A DNA stretch of 64,000 bases from Castor canadensis (lineage: Eukaryota; Chordata; Mammalia; Rodentia; Castoridae), in NCBI RefSeq assembly GCF_047511655.1, contig NC_133389.1, forward strand, positions 39,787,295 through 39,851,294, written 5' to 3'. Below, one piece after another: positions 49,461 through 64,000 of this stretch. Position 1 is the stretch's first letter. The number at the start of each line of letters is the position of its first letter. The translations under genes and the position numbers were made by a program. The notes beneath the pieces are model-generated. The model did not search any database and was not told the DNA's origin. It worked only from the letters and a program-made list of their open reading frames with translations.

Positions 49461-49690
49461 GCTCCGACGCTCTTGTGTCTTGGGTGGCCTGTGGTCTTGT
49501 GCGGCCTGTGGTCTTGTGCTATCCGCACTGGGGTCTGGGAAGAAGGCCCGAGGACATCCTACAGAGGTGGGGAAAAGAGCCCTCCTGGGATCAAGAAACA
49601 GCTCAAATACTCGGGCCCTTGGGCCTGCATTCCTTACACGCGTCCCACAGCAGCGTGCAGTGTATCATAAAAGAAAATTTCTATTACACG

Positions 49691-49769
49691 TAAATGCTCT
49701 AACCTTTGATAGGGTACTGTCCTGGCAACATAAATGCTCTAACCTTTGATAGGGTACGGTCCTGGCATA
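49691..49769 (+). repeat. 40-bp tandem duplication in ZNF24 intron 1
   Basis: Two adjacent copies start with TAAATGCTCTAACCTTTGAT at 49691 and 49731. They differ by one base (TACTGT/TACGGT) and near the right edge. Confidence 0.9.
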
Positions 49770-50127
49770 GGATGAATTCAAACTCCGGTCCCGCTACAAA
49801 AAAAAAAGGCTGGGAAAACTGAGTCATTAAGTTTAAGAAGACTGGGCAACTGCACGAAGTTAAAGAGTGCCTTTTCTTTATTAGAGTTTGCAGTGATTAA
49901 TGATTAATGCCTATTATAAATTTAAATGCATTTGCAATGTGATGGATGACTTAATAATATTTGCATGTTACTGTGTTTTTCCAGTATCATGTGATCTGCT
50001 ACTGAGGAAGTGAACATTTTTCGTACATATTTTAACTTTAAGAAGTTCTTAAGTATCTTTAAAATATTTTTAAACTTTTAAAAAACATAAAGAGAAAAAA
50101 TTTAAGCAGCTAATAAAAAGTTATGAC

Positions 50128-50176
50128 TGCACAAGGCCCTGGGTTCAATCCACCACCAAAAAATAAAAAATTAAAA
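50128..50176 (+). mobile_element. ID-like SINE 3' fragment
   Basis: Only GCACAAGGCCCTGGGTTCAATCC and the A-rich tail remain. It is in ZNF24 intron 1. Confidence 0.55.
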
Positions 50177-50793
50177 TTAAAGGCATGGACTTGACCTATG
50201 TTTGACAGGGAAAACCAGTCCTAAATTGCAAAAATATGTCCCAGGGTCAAAACATTTACAAAACATTGAGGTCAACTGGTTTTTATTTGGACTCTTTTGA
50301 TTGTTGAACAGGATTTGTTGACTTTGTAGGTCATAGACCAGCAAGCTTTTTTTGTAAAGAGCCAGCAAATAAATACTAAGTTTGTTATGTCTCAATTGAA
50401 ACTACTCACTGTGCCAACTCTGCTGTTGCAGCATGAACCATGGAAAAATAAAGTGATTTGTAGACACAGGCATTTAAATTTCATATTTTCACATCATGAA
50501 ATATTTTTGTTTTCAGTCATTCTTGGAACAAATAGGTGGCAGGATAGATTTGCTGAGGAGCTGTAGTTTGCTAATTCTGGAAGAATTTCAATCGATATAA
50601 GTGATTGATTGGAATTTTTAACTCAGTAAAAGAACAACTATCTTAACATTGTAAGTCCAAGTTCTTTGGATATTTGGTCATTTGTATATTTTTTATTTTT
50701 TGTGCCTTAGGAATAGTTGTGAATAAAAGGGATATTTTCCTAAGGCTTATATCCTGCCTTGATTCTTGTTCCTTGAAGTATTAATAAATCAGG

Positions 50794-54174
<3,381 letters not shown>

Positions 54175-56110
54175 AAAATTACAAAAAAAAAAAAAATCAG
54201 CACTCAGGTCTTTTTTCTTCAGAAATGAAGGTAAAATTGAAAAACATGAAGTGATACATAGTAGTTTTTTCCCTACTGACTGTCAGAAAATCCACTGGGA
54301 AATAAAAAAAAATCTTCACTTACCATTATTATTTTATCTTGAAAGAAATGGTGTTAAACCTGCCTAGAAACTGAAAATTTAAACTTAATTCAGGTGTTAA
54401 TGCCTAGATTTTCCATGTGATGTTTATACGCTCTTATTTTTTTCCCCAAATAATGAACTACCTAATTCCTTGTCCCTTTCCTAAAGGTTTCCTTTTTTTA
54501 GATAAATATTTTATTTCTGTATTGATCATTGAAATGTTTGTAAGGATACATTCCTTTCTACTTTAAAAGGCAACACAGGAATTACAAAGTCTGAAAAACA
54601 TCTTCAGCCATTTAAAACCATCTTTCAAAAATTTACCTTCTGTTTCCTTTTACATAATTCGAGTGTATGTTTGAGAATATAGTAGATAAAGGATGACTAA
54701 AAGCTTCAAATTGAGCCTTAAGATCTCAAGAAGTGATGGTGACAACACTTCAAAAAGTGAATGGGACATCAGGATTGGGGAAGATTTAAGCATTGAAGTA
54801 TATCAGTGTCTCTTAAGTGTAGGCATCCTGCAGGAAAACTAAAAAACTGCCCTTTAATAAATGTTTTCCCATTTGTTATTAAAAAGTGGACAGTCCAAAC
54901 AATACCTGTAAAACTACAAAGATAAAAATAACACTAAGGAGTTTGTAGTGAATGACAGTATTGAAAGATAAAATGTAAACATAAGGTGATCTGTCTTGGC
55001 TTTTAGAAAAAGCCTGCAGATTTGATCATCATTTTGCCTTCATCCTTGTTAAGAGCAGAAAATTCCCTTACAGGCAGGCAATAAGTACCCGGTTTGCTGT
55101 TTATTTCTTTGGTACAAAAGGATTGAACATCAGGCTAAAACAGCCATGCATTTATTATTAAACGTTTTCTACCGACAAGGCACTGTGCTAGGTACTGTAA
55201 TACTACCATAAGTAGGTAGGTATTTCTTCCACTGTAAGTCATAGGGGGTTTGGTACAAAGCTTTTCCATGTAGTTAGCCTCTTTCCCCATCAGTATTCAC
55301 AGGGGAGGTTACCTCTGAGATTCCCAGAGCTGTAGTTCTCTTACCAGGGTGTTGTTTTGGAAAGAAAGGAGGATTCGGCTCAAAGAGCTAGCCAGCTCTC
55401 CAGCATTCTTCAGAGGTGAGTCCAAGATACACAGTTTGGAGGTTTATGAATCTTATTTTTTAAAATAATCTAGTAGCTTTGAGATTGTATTTAACATGTT
55501 AAGTTGAATGGACTGTTCTGCTTTAAAAATAAACAACTAGGCTATTAACTAGTTAATGAACTATCAGAATTGATTGGAATTTGTTTTTTAATTTTCAGTC
55601 TTAACAAGTTTTTACAAATGTATTAAAGTAATACATTGTAGTAGTAGGATTATATACTCCTTGGCTAAGAATCCCAAGTACTGTGGTTCTACTGTTTAGT
55701 GGAAAACTCTGGAAGTTAAAACATGGAATATGAGAAAAGGATTTTTTATGATGGTTATCATTGTCTGCAAGATGATCCATGCAAATACAGACATTTCATA
55801 GTTCCAGAGATTTGGGTTATATCTAGTGCTTGGATCAAATTTTAAAGGGGAAGGCGAGATTTGCATGAGTCTGTTAAAAAGCAGAGTAAATGCAAGGTCA
55901 GCTGGTGGAGAGTGAGGCAGAATGGAGCTTGTTTATAGATTTTCTGATAAAATAAGAAATGTGCTTTATAGAAGTAAGATTTATTGAAGTATAAATATGT
56001 AGTAATGATATGTATTTTAAGTTATACCAGAAAATTAGGGACTTTTTGTTTGGTCTTTTTCTCTGTGGCTGAGAGGAAACAAGTCAATAAAGCTATAAAC
56101 TCCTCTGTCC
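54175..56110 (+). other. ZNF24: Probable 3'UTR of ZNF24
   Basis: Long AT-rich unique sequence follows the stop codon. Candidate polyadenylation signals AATAAA lie at 54856-54861 and 56086-56091. Human ZNF24 has long 3'UTR isoforms, so either could be used. A MIR-like scrap lies at about 55150-55215. Confidence 0.45.
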
Positions 56111-57249
56111 TAAGATAAAATGATCTCGAGTTGATTGATTTATTTATAACTGACTTTTTTCCAAGTAGGTTTTGAGTTGGCAGATTTGGAAGACTGCTGG
56201 GATGGTGGAATTGTTGTATCAGAGTAGGTAAGACGGGAGTGACCTCTCAGGCTGGAAACTCCTGAGGTAGATTTGTCATATATGCCAAAGATGTGTTTGG
56301 TAATGTTTGAGCACAGAAACAGTAGCATTAGAATTGGCAAATGTGTTTTTGTTTTGCCAGGTCTGATAACCTGTGCATCAGTCAGAAAGGACTCTGATGC
56401 TAAGGCAAGGCTTTGGGGGAAAGGGGGACTGGAGCAAAATAAAACCCAAAAGATTGGATGGTGGTACAGAGAGAAAGGGAATGATGGGATGTGTACTCAC
56501 CATCCCCAGTTAGGCTTAAGTCCCTGTTAGACAAATTGATTTAAAATAACTTTACAGTGATTTATGGTTTGTTTCATCCAGACATTCATTGATACCCACA
56601 CAGATAATCATTATTTTGGAGGATTGTCCAGCCTCCAGTGAAGTGGTGATGTGGAAACTGCTAAGCAGTGACCTAAATAGGACATCTGGTTAGCAAATGA
56701 GCAGTTGCTTTAGTGCATACAGACTGCCGATGACTTATCTAATAGCCACTGAGTATTTGCTGGTTGCTGTTAAATTTTCTACTGATTTTCTTGGAAGTTA
56801 AGCTATTCATATCCATATTCTCACTCAGTTGACATTTGATCATTTAGCAGTGTCCTACATTTGTGTAAGCTAAGGGGAAGGTTACATGTATTGAAATAAT
56901 AGGCATGCTAAGAATTGGATTAGACACTATACCTATCTCACCTATATTTGTAGAATAGGAAAGCAAGATTCAGAGTTCTTGCTTGCATGTGGCCAATTAG
57001 AACTAAAACTCAAATCTAGTTCTGTGGACTCCCAGGACATATTTTTTCACTATGTCATGAGTAATGGCTGTTAAATTTTGATTGACAAATGAAAGCTATT
57101 ACACATGCTCATTTGAATTTTTCACAGTACAGAAATATAAAACGAAAAAGGACATTTCCAAGACGTTGTGGTAATTTGTTTTTCTTCCAGATTTGGGCAT
57201 GTACATATTTAGGCAAAAATCTGTTAATAGCTGAGACTTGGGGTTGCTA
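56111..57249. other. No gene recognised
   Basis: Unique intergenic DNA downstream of ZNF24. Confidence 0.45.
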
Positions 57250-57345
57250 TTTAACAGGTACCGACTGAAGTGCTTTACCATGGGTTAACTGTTAATCCTT
57301 AGCAACCTTAAGAGGTAGGTATATATCCCCATTGTACACACACTG
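57250..57345 (+). mobile_element. MIR-like fragment
   Basis: AGTGCTTTACCATGGGTTAA, TTAATCCTTAGCAACCTTAA and GAGGTAGGTATATATCCCC match the MIR 5' core in order. Confidence 0.6.
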
Positions 57346-57850
57346 TACTGAGATGCCTCCCCTCACCCACATTGATGAAAACATTTTCATACCTGCATAC
57401 TATTTCATTGCATGAATATACTCTTAAATTCATTTAACCAGTCTCATATTGATGGATTATTAGGGTCTTTATAGATACAGATTAACATCCCCGTATATAT
57501 GTTTTGCTGTCTGTGGGTATTTCTATAATATAAATAGCTATAAATGGGTTTATTGGGTCAGAGAATGCACATTTGACATTTTTGGGAAATACCATAAACG
57601 TACCATTTTACAACTCCCATCAATGGGAAGAATGCCTGTTTGTGTACACTCGTACCAACGCTGCATACTTAAAATTTTTTGGCCATCTGATAGGCAGAAT
57701 GTCTTGTCTTTTCATTGTTCTTTTCTTTGATTGTTAATGAGAAGGAACATCTTTTCATATGTTAACTATTTTTATGTTGTGTTGCGAATTGATTTTGCCC
57801 ATTTTTCTTAATTTTGATAGTAAAAATAACTACCTTTTCATTATACAAGA
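57345..57850 (-). mobile_element. Very old L1M fragment, antisense
   Basis: TTCATTTAACCAGTCTCATATTG, TTTATTGGGTCAGAGAATGC and CAACTCCCATCAATGGGAAG follow the antisense consensus of ancient L1 3' ends, with much decay. Confidence 0.5.
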
Positions 57851-58639
57851 CTTAAATGATAACACAAATCTAAGAGCCAAGAGACCATTTTTCTCCAGGG
57901 CTTCCAGTAACATCCTGCTTTCCACAGTTTAGTATACATCCTTCTAGTACCCTCCATACATTTCCATATGAATATACATAAACATATAAACACTATTTTT
58001 GCATAAATAGGATTATATATAGGTGTTGATTTTTAATTTTTTTTGCCTTACAGATATTGAGGACTTTAAATTTCTTCAGTGGTTGAATGGGATTGAGTAC
58101 TATGAAAATATCATTTTATTCCTCCCTTTTTTTTTTTCTCCTGCTAGTACATTGCCAAAGTAAACATCTTACTCAGATGTCTTTGTGCATTTGTGAGACT
58201 GTTTTAGGCTGGTATCTGTAAAGTGGATTGTTGAGTTGAAAGACTTGCTGTCTGACAGACTCACTTTAGCCTTCTTAGAGACTCCCGTAACTTCTGTATT
58301 TTCAACAACTGTGTGGAAAGTGCTAATTACCCTGCATAGCTTTACACTTGATAGTCTTTATCTGTTGGGTAAAAGAGAAAAAAAAGAAACACCTTCCTTA
58401 TTTTGCATTTTCCTAATAGTGAAGTTGGGGTTACTTTCATGTTTATTGGTCATTTACAGTTTTATAATGGATTGTTTGTATCTTCTACCTGCTTTTCTGT
58501 GTGGATATCTGTTTTTGTTTATTCAGCATTTCTTCCTCCATCTTCTGATAACAGAACCCTTATTTATTGTGATGAACCCATTCCATGTGGCTTAGGCGAG
58601 CACATGACCAGGCCTGGCCTCCTGAATACAACAGCTCCC

Positions 58640-58985
58640 TAGCCACAACAATTAAAAGAATGGGCATAGAATTTAAACCAGGCTAAGGAGAGCCCTCAAC
58701 AGAACTGCTGGAACTACTGGAAAAGCAACTCTGTGGAGGCCCCAGGAATCAGAGCCTACATAAACCTGAATTTATTTGTACCATGTCAAGAAAGTATCTG
58801 AGGAGAAACTTAGAGGCTAACAGAAGTGGGAAGAGAACAACGTTCTGATGTCATTTTTCTGGAGGCCCTAGATCCAGCTGTGCCTAAAGCCTGCCCTACC
58901 TCTGGACTTTAAAGTTTGAGAGCCAATAAAATTCCTTTCTTGTTTAAGATAATTGGATTTGGTTTCTGTCCTGATTAATACAGGT
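58640..58985 (+). repeat. Repeat-like stretch, family not identified
   Basis: The end AGTTTGAGAGCCAATAAAATTCC...GGTTTCTGTCC resembles LTRs that end with a polyadenylation signal followed by a short R/U5. I cannot name the family and no target duplication was found. Confidence 0.3.
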
Positions 58986-59049
58986 TATTTGTATTTTCTT
59001 ACTGATTTGTAGAAAACCTTTGTAATTTTAAATTCTAGACTTCATGCAT

Positions 59050-59760
59050 TATATAAGTTAATAAAATTAGCATGGCCTTCCATGATTTGACCTCTTGTCA
59101 ACCTCTGACATTTGTTACTTCACTCCCTACTTTACTCCCCACACCATTCACATGTACATTACATTTCAACAATAACAATGTTGACGTTGAAGATGTTTGA
59201 AGGACTTTTCGTACAGTTGCCTCTGGCAGTTCACTTAACCATCCTTTCTCCAGATTCATTAGTCTGGTACTCTCCTTACACTACTGAGTCTGTTGTACCC
59301 ACCTAGTGGTATCTCCTGTGTATGGCTTTTGGAGAGCCTCGTGACCTCCATCTCCCCAGTATGATTCTTTGTGGTCCTTATCTTCTTCTCAGTCCTCCAG
59401 TTTTGAAGTGGCTCATTCCCAATCCCTGATTATATACATGTGGGTCTATAGAGAGCATCAGAATGTTAGGATGTGGACTCATGGGTGACTTGGGTGATTA
59501 TTATTTCTAAATGTGTCCTACTACGTTGCCTTCATAAGAAAATATGTAAAGAAGCATCGTAAGAATTTAAAGAATTAGGTGGAGACTTATTCAACTGTAT
59601 TATCATCATCTTGTCACTCCTTTGCCCCAAACTTTAATAGTCTCCCATTTCATTCAAAAGAGAAGTCATAATTTTACCAGGCTTTGCCTGCCACCCTTTT
59701 CTCAGTGAGTCCTCTCCCACCCCCACCAATCTATCTAAGTTACATTTTCTCTCTTCAGTA
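59050..59760. mobile_element. L2-like ancient LINE pieces (tentative)
   Basis: AGCATGGCCTTCCATGATTT and the later TTGTCACTCCTTTGCCCC, ATAGTCTCCCATTTCATTC and CAGGCTTTGCCTGCCACCC resemble L2-class consensus blocks. No coding frame remains. Confidence 0.4.
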
Positions 59761-59763
59761 TAT

Positions 59764-59860
59764 TCAGGTGGAGTGGCTCAAGTGGCAGAGAGCCTACCTA
59801 GTAAGCATGAGGCCCTGAGTTCAAACCCCAGTACTGCCAAAAAAAAAACCCCAAAAAAAC
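59764..59860 (+). mobile_element. ID-like SINE
   Basis: Sense: GGTGGAGTGGCTCAAGTGGC, GTAAGCATGAGGCCCTGAG, TTCAAACCCCAGTACTGCC and a poly(A) tail. Confidence 0.88.
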
Positions 59861-60554
59861 AAAACTTTCTTAGAAATCAAAAAGCATATACTTAGAAAAC
59901 AGAAAACAACCAAAGTGTCCATATGACAACTTGTTAATCTTACGCCTTTCTTCTTCCCTTTTAACTTAAACAGTGCTTCTGCTCAAGGCTAACCTCACCA
60001 CTAGATCCAAGTCCTCTCACCTACTAAAAAATACACTCCTATAATCCTCACCTGTCTTACATTATCACTTTTTCTGATTGTCATACAAATATGCTGTATT
60101 ATAACAAAAAGCATTTTCAGGACAAAATGGTGTTACAAAGAGTAGCTCTAACCTGCCTGAACAACAATAACAAAAAATTAGACAAAATACATTAGAGGCA
60201 AAAGATGGGAAGGACAAGATCTCCAAGAGACAGGAAACAAATGAGGTAAACTTGAATTGCCCCAGTTTACTACCTGAAGAGAGCTTCCAGGCTACAGCTC
60301 AGGAGGAGAGAGGAGCTCGGGCAAAGCTCAGCAGTGGAAAGATGAAGCAGGCAGTCCTGAGAGGCCAATGTGGCTTATCTTTTGCAAGGCAGTGTACAGA
60401 GGAGATAACTGCACAGAAAGAGTACACAGAATTCTGCAAAGGGTCTTGAGTATTTAGTTGAATTAGGAGCACAGGGGGAAAAAATCCAAAAGAATTAAAG
60501 GAGAAATCATAGGCTCACAAAGGGTCAGAGTAGAAAACTTCATAATCCACAGGG

Positions 60555-60775
60555 TATCAGAGCAGTGGTTCTCAAACAACAGCAACTTTATCCCCCACCT
60601 CAGGAGACATTTGTCAATGGAGACATTTTTGTCAGACCAGGGGAATTGAGCATTACTGGTGTTTACTAGATAGAGGCCAGAGATACTGCTAAACCTCCTA
60701 CAATGCACAGCAATGCATTAGCCAGTCCCAAATGGCTATAGTGCTGAGACTAAGAAACCCTGGGTTATGGTGCTA
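60555..60775 (+). mobile_element. MER5A-like hAT-Charlie element
   Basis: It begins CAGTGGTTCTCAAACAACAG and ends AAGAAACCCTGGG. The middle keeps GACATTTGTCAATG, AGAGGCCAGAGATACTGCTA and CCTACAATGCACAG, in consensus order. Confidence 0.85.
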
Positions 60776-60896
60776 AGGTGGGTCTTGCCTCTTAAATAGG
60801 GAAAAATGAGCCCTAGACTACATACTGCCTGAAATAAACTTTAAAATAAGACCTGAGAGGATAAAGTCAGTATATTAAATACATCCCAGTACAATG

Positions 60897-60899
<3 letters not shown>

Positions 60900-60939
<40 letters not shown>

Positions 60940-60950
60940 TATATATACAA
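60900..60950. repeat. (TA)n microsatellite
   Basis: About 17 TA units, then a degenerate tail. Confidence 0.95.
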
Positions 60951-61489
60951 AATATGTATAAATACATATACTGGATTTTGAAATATTCAGTACCCAAGAC
61001 ACAATAACAAGGTCTGGCAGTCAATCAAAAGTCATATACCAATAATGAACAAGTGAAACCTGAAAAACACACTATTACTTACTTTAGTATCCCTGAAAGC
61101 AAACTACTTTGGCATAAATCCAACAAAATATGTACAAGATCTATATGAGGTAAACCATAAAACTCTGATGAAAGAAATCAAAGAACTGAACAAATGGAAA
61201 GATATTCCATGAACATAAGAAAATATTGTCAAGAGTTCTTCTCAACTTGTTCTATAGATTCAATGCAATCCCAATCAAAATCAAAACATTTCATAAATAT
61301 TGAAAAATGAGTCTAAAGTTTATATGGAGTGTCAAAAGACCCAGAATAGCTAATACTGAACATAGCTGAAAGACTAGCACTGCCCAACTTCAAGATTTAC
61401 TATAAAGCTGTAATAGTCAATGTGGCTTTTTGAAAATAGACAAATATGCTCACAAAACAGAACAGAAATCTCATAGGCCCACAGAAATG

Positions 61490-61590
61490 CAGTCAACTGG
61501 GGATGGCAGAGTGGCTTAAGTGGTAGAGCCGCTGGCCTAGCAAGCATGAGGCCCTGAGTTCAAACCCCAGTACTGAAAAAAATGTTGTCA
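61490..61590 (+). mobile_element. ID-like SINE inside L1
   Basis: Sense: GGCAGAGTGGCTTAAGTGGTAG...GTTCAAACCCCAGTACTG then A-rich. GTCAACTG occurs on both sides (61491-61498 and 61587-61594), a likely target duplication within L1. Confidence 0.85.
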
Positions 61591-62029
61591 ACTGATCTTT
61601 GACAAAAGTACATTGGTAAGACAATAGAGAAAACATAGTCTTCAAAAAGAAGTGCTGGAACAAATAGATATACACATGCAAAATAATAATAATAATCAAG
61701 ACCCAAAAAATCTTATTACCCTTTACAGAAAGTAACTCAAAATGGATCATAGAGCTAAATGTAAAATGCAAAACTATAAAAATCCCTAGAAAATAACAGA
61801 AAATACAGATGATCTAGGATTGGCAATGACTTTTTAGATATGAAAACAAAGGAATGACTCATGAAGGAAATAATTGATCTGGCTGACCCTCATTAAAATT
61901 TAAAAAGAACTTTCTTTATGAAAGAATAAAAAGAGAAGCCACAACTTGGGAGGAAACATTTCAAAAGGCATATCTGATAAAGTACTGTTATTCAAAATAT
62001 ACAATAAACTCTTAAAACTGAACAATAAG

Positions 62030-62236
62030 GAGGGTATGGTGATGTACTTAGAAGCAGGGACATGGGGATCAAGAGCTTGAGGCCAGTTTGGGCAAAAGTT
62101 TGAGAGACCGTATCTCAAAAATGAAATGAAACAAACACCCAAAAGGGTTGTGAGCTTAGCTCAAGTGGGAAAGGGCTTGCCTAGCAAGCACAAGGTCCTG
62201 GGTTCAAACTCCAGTACTGAATAAGTAAAAGCCTGA
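62030..62236 (+). mobile_element. Composite B1-ID SINE inside L1
   Basis: Sense B1 part (GAGGGTATGGTGATGTACTT...GAGACCGTATCTCAAAAATG), then the ID part (GTTGTGAGCTTAGCTCAAGTGG...GGTTCAAACTCCAGTACTG). Same order as the copy at 21430. Confidence 0.85.
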
Positions 62237-63587
62237 GCAATAAAAAAACTTATAAAAAATGGATCAAAGAGCCTAAAAGACACTTCACCAAAGAAAACAT
62301 ACAGAGAACAATAAGCTCTGGAAAAGATGCCCCACATGATATGTTATCAGGGAAATGCAAATTATAACAAGAATGAGAGCACCACACAGGCATTAGAATG
62401 GCCAGAATCTGAAACATTGATATCAATTGCTGACAGGGATGTGGAACAACAAGTTCTTTCCATTGGTGGTACGAATACAAACCAATATAGCTATTATGGA
62501 AGATAATTTAGAAGTTTCTTACAAAACTAAATATACTCTTACCATATGATTAAGAAATTTTACCCCTTGGTATTTTTCTCAAAGGAGTTGAAAACTTAGT
62601 CCACACAAAACCTACACACAGATGTTAGAGCGAGCTTTATTTATAATTGCCTAAACTTGGAAGCCATTAAAATGTCCTTCAGCGGGTGAATGGATAAACT
62701 GTGGTAATTCCATCCACTGGAATATCCAGTGCTAAAAACAAATGAGCCACCAAGCCATGAAAAGGCAGAGATAAAACTCACGTGCATATTATTAAGTGAA
62801 AGAAGTCAGTCCAATTATATGACAATCTCCAAAAGGCAAACATATGGAGACAACTAAAAGATCAGTGAATTACAAAGGTGACAAGGTGAATAGGGGTTCA
62901 CAAAGATTTTTTAAGACAGTAAAACTATTCTGTATGACACTATAAAGGTAGATATACATCTTTATAAATTTGCTCAAACCCATGGAATGAGTAGCATTGA
63001 CACTGAACCCTAATGTAAAATATGACTTTGAACGGTACTGATGTGTCAGTGTAGGTCGATCAATTATAACACATACATCACCATGATAGGGGATATTTAT
63101 GAGGGAGGGTGTGCAGATACAGGGATATGAGAAATTTCTGTATCTTCTGCTGACTTTTACTGTAAATCCCAAACTGCTCTTAAAAATAGTCTATTAAACA
63201 ATAATAACAATTGATGAGATGTAGCTAGCATAATACTTAGAGGAAAATTTATAACAATACCATCCCTATCAGGAAAAAAATTTCTTAATTCATTTATCAC
63301 AGCTTCCACCTTAAGAAGACAGAATAATGATGAATTAATCCCAAAGTAAAAAGAGAAAAAGGAAATAACAAAAGATCAGATTGGAAATTAACAAAATAGA
63401 AAACTGAAAAACAAGAGCAAAAAATGAATTTCTATAGTCTACTTAAACCAAAATCTACCTTGTAAATAAAGATTAATGAAATCAACAAACTTCCAATTAG
63501 ACTGATCAGGAAAAAAGAACATACAATTTATCTATACTAGGAATTAGAAGGGTGACATTACACATTACACAAATTCTTCACTTAAGA

Positions 63588-63652
63588 AATTCAAGCTAGC
63601 ACTTGCCTAGTGTGCATGTAGCCTTGGGTTTGATCTAAGCACTGAAAAAAAG
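63588..63652 (+). mobile_element. ID-like SINE, 5' shortened
   Basis: Sense: CTAGCACTTGCCTAGTGTGC, CCTTGGGTTTGATC and an A-rich end. Confidence 0.55.
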
Positions 63653-64000
63653 TTTAGCCAAGTTTGCTACCTCCCTGATGCTGATTTCAATCCTCATTTC
63701 TTAGATTTACACTGCTTAGCCATCAGTAGTATGTTGCACAGTTGATTCATTTTGGCTTCCAGAACAACACTTCGTTTCCTCATCTCTCTGGACTTCTCTT
63801 TTCTGTCTGTATCTACTCCCTAATTGATCTTATCCAATCTTAGGTCTTTAACTACTATCAGCAATTCTAAAATCGATGTCCCTACCCTAGACCTCTGAAC
63901 TCTAGTCTCACATTCCTTTGCCCAGCAGATATTTCCAGTCTGATGTCTGCCTCAGTCTGGGTTTCTGAGAAAGAGCTTAAAATAAAGACCTTATTTCTTA

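Larger units (their letters stand above)
61040..63545 (+). mobile_element. Old L1 fragments, sense, carrying two younger SINEs
   Basis: GTAAACCATAAAACTCTGATG, TATAGATTCAATGCAATCCC, GGCTTTTTGAAAATAGACAA and the CACTTCACCAAAGAAAACAT segment run in L1 ORF2-to-3' order on +. A second ORF2-like piece (AAATTAACAAAATAGAAAAC...) starts near 63250. An ID SINE (61490-61590) and a composite B1/ID SINE (62030-62236) interrupt it. No long ORF2 frame survives. Confidence 0.75.

Noticed and set aside
48748-49749. ORFs up to 251 codons on both strands at the ZNF24 CpG island
   Set aside because: Same composition artefact over promoter, 5'UTR and intron 1; no homology recognised.
49691-49769. CRISPR-like or regulatory repeat array
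   Set aside because: Only two adjacent copies without spacers, in a mammalian intron; a simple tandem duplication.

Overview
This is nuclear DNA of a placental mammal, almost certainly a rodent. Genes are sparse and split by GT/AG introns, two CpG-island promoters are present, and most of the rest is interspersed repeats (7SL-derived B1-like SINEs, tRNA/ID-like SINEs, L1, MaLR LTRs, MIR/L2, a MER5-type hAT fossil). A B1-like unit is repeatedly joined to an ID-like unit whose core reads 'gaggccctgagttcaaaccccagtactg'-type sequence. I associate that form with the beaver lineage (Castorimorpha); this is recognition from memory, not a search result.

Two host protein-coding genes lie head-to-tail on the + strand, both SCAN-domain C2H2 zinc-finger transcription factors. 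ZNF396 has a CpG promoter and non-coding exon at about 13.5-13.65 kb and coding exons at 15867-16268, 16549-16693 and 19724-20178 (333 aa, three fingers). ZNF24 has a CpG promoter at about 48.8-49.45 kb and coding exons at 50794-51213, 51455-51602 and 53636-54174 (368 aa, four fingers). Both reading frames are intact across consensus splice sites and share the same exon phases. This is the neighbour pair found at human 18q12, read in the opposite orientation. A decayed multi-finger zinc-finger relic, split by a MaLR LTR, lies upstream of ZNF396 (10.3-11.1 kb).

The roughly 28 kb between the genes is mostly retroelement. An old class I ERV (24759-32716) has lost most of gag and the front of pol and was later split by an antisense, 5'-truncated L1 (27249-29700, 16-bp target duplication). 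Then comes a much younger, structurally complete gammaretrovirus-like provirus (34708-43430). It has 513-bp LTRs, a 4-bp AAAT target duplication, a primer-binding site, gag-pro-pol-env and a polypurine tract, but every gene carries stops or frameshifts. Its LTRs differ at 13 positions, all transitions and 11 of them CpG-type, which points to a fairly recent insertion that has been methylated. It also keeps a glycosylated-Gag-like leader with a CUG in good initiation context and a hydrophobic anchor.

The ends of the window (1-10 kb and 56-64 kb) hold SINEs, L1 fragments and fossil LTR/DNA elements, with no host gene that I can support. I see no CRISPR array, operon or other prokaryotic-type system.
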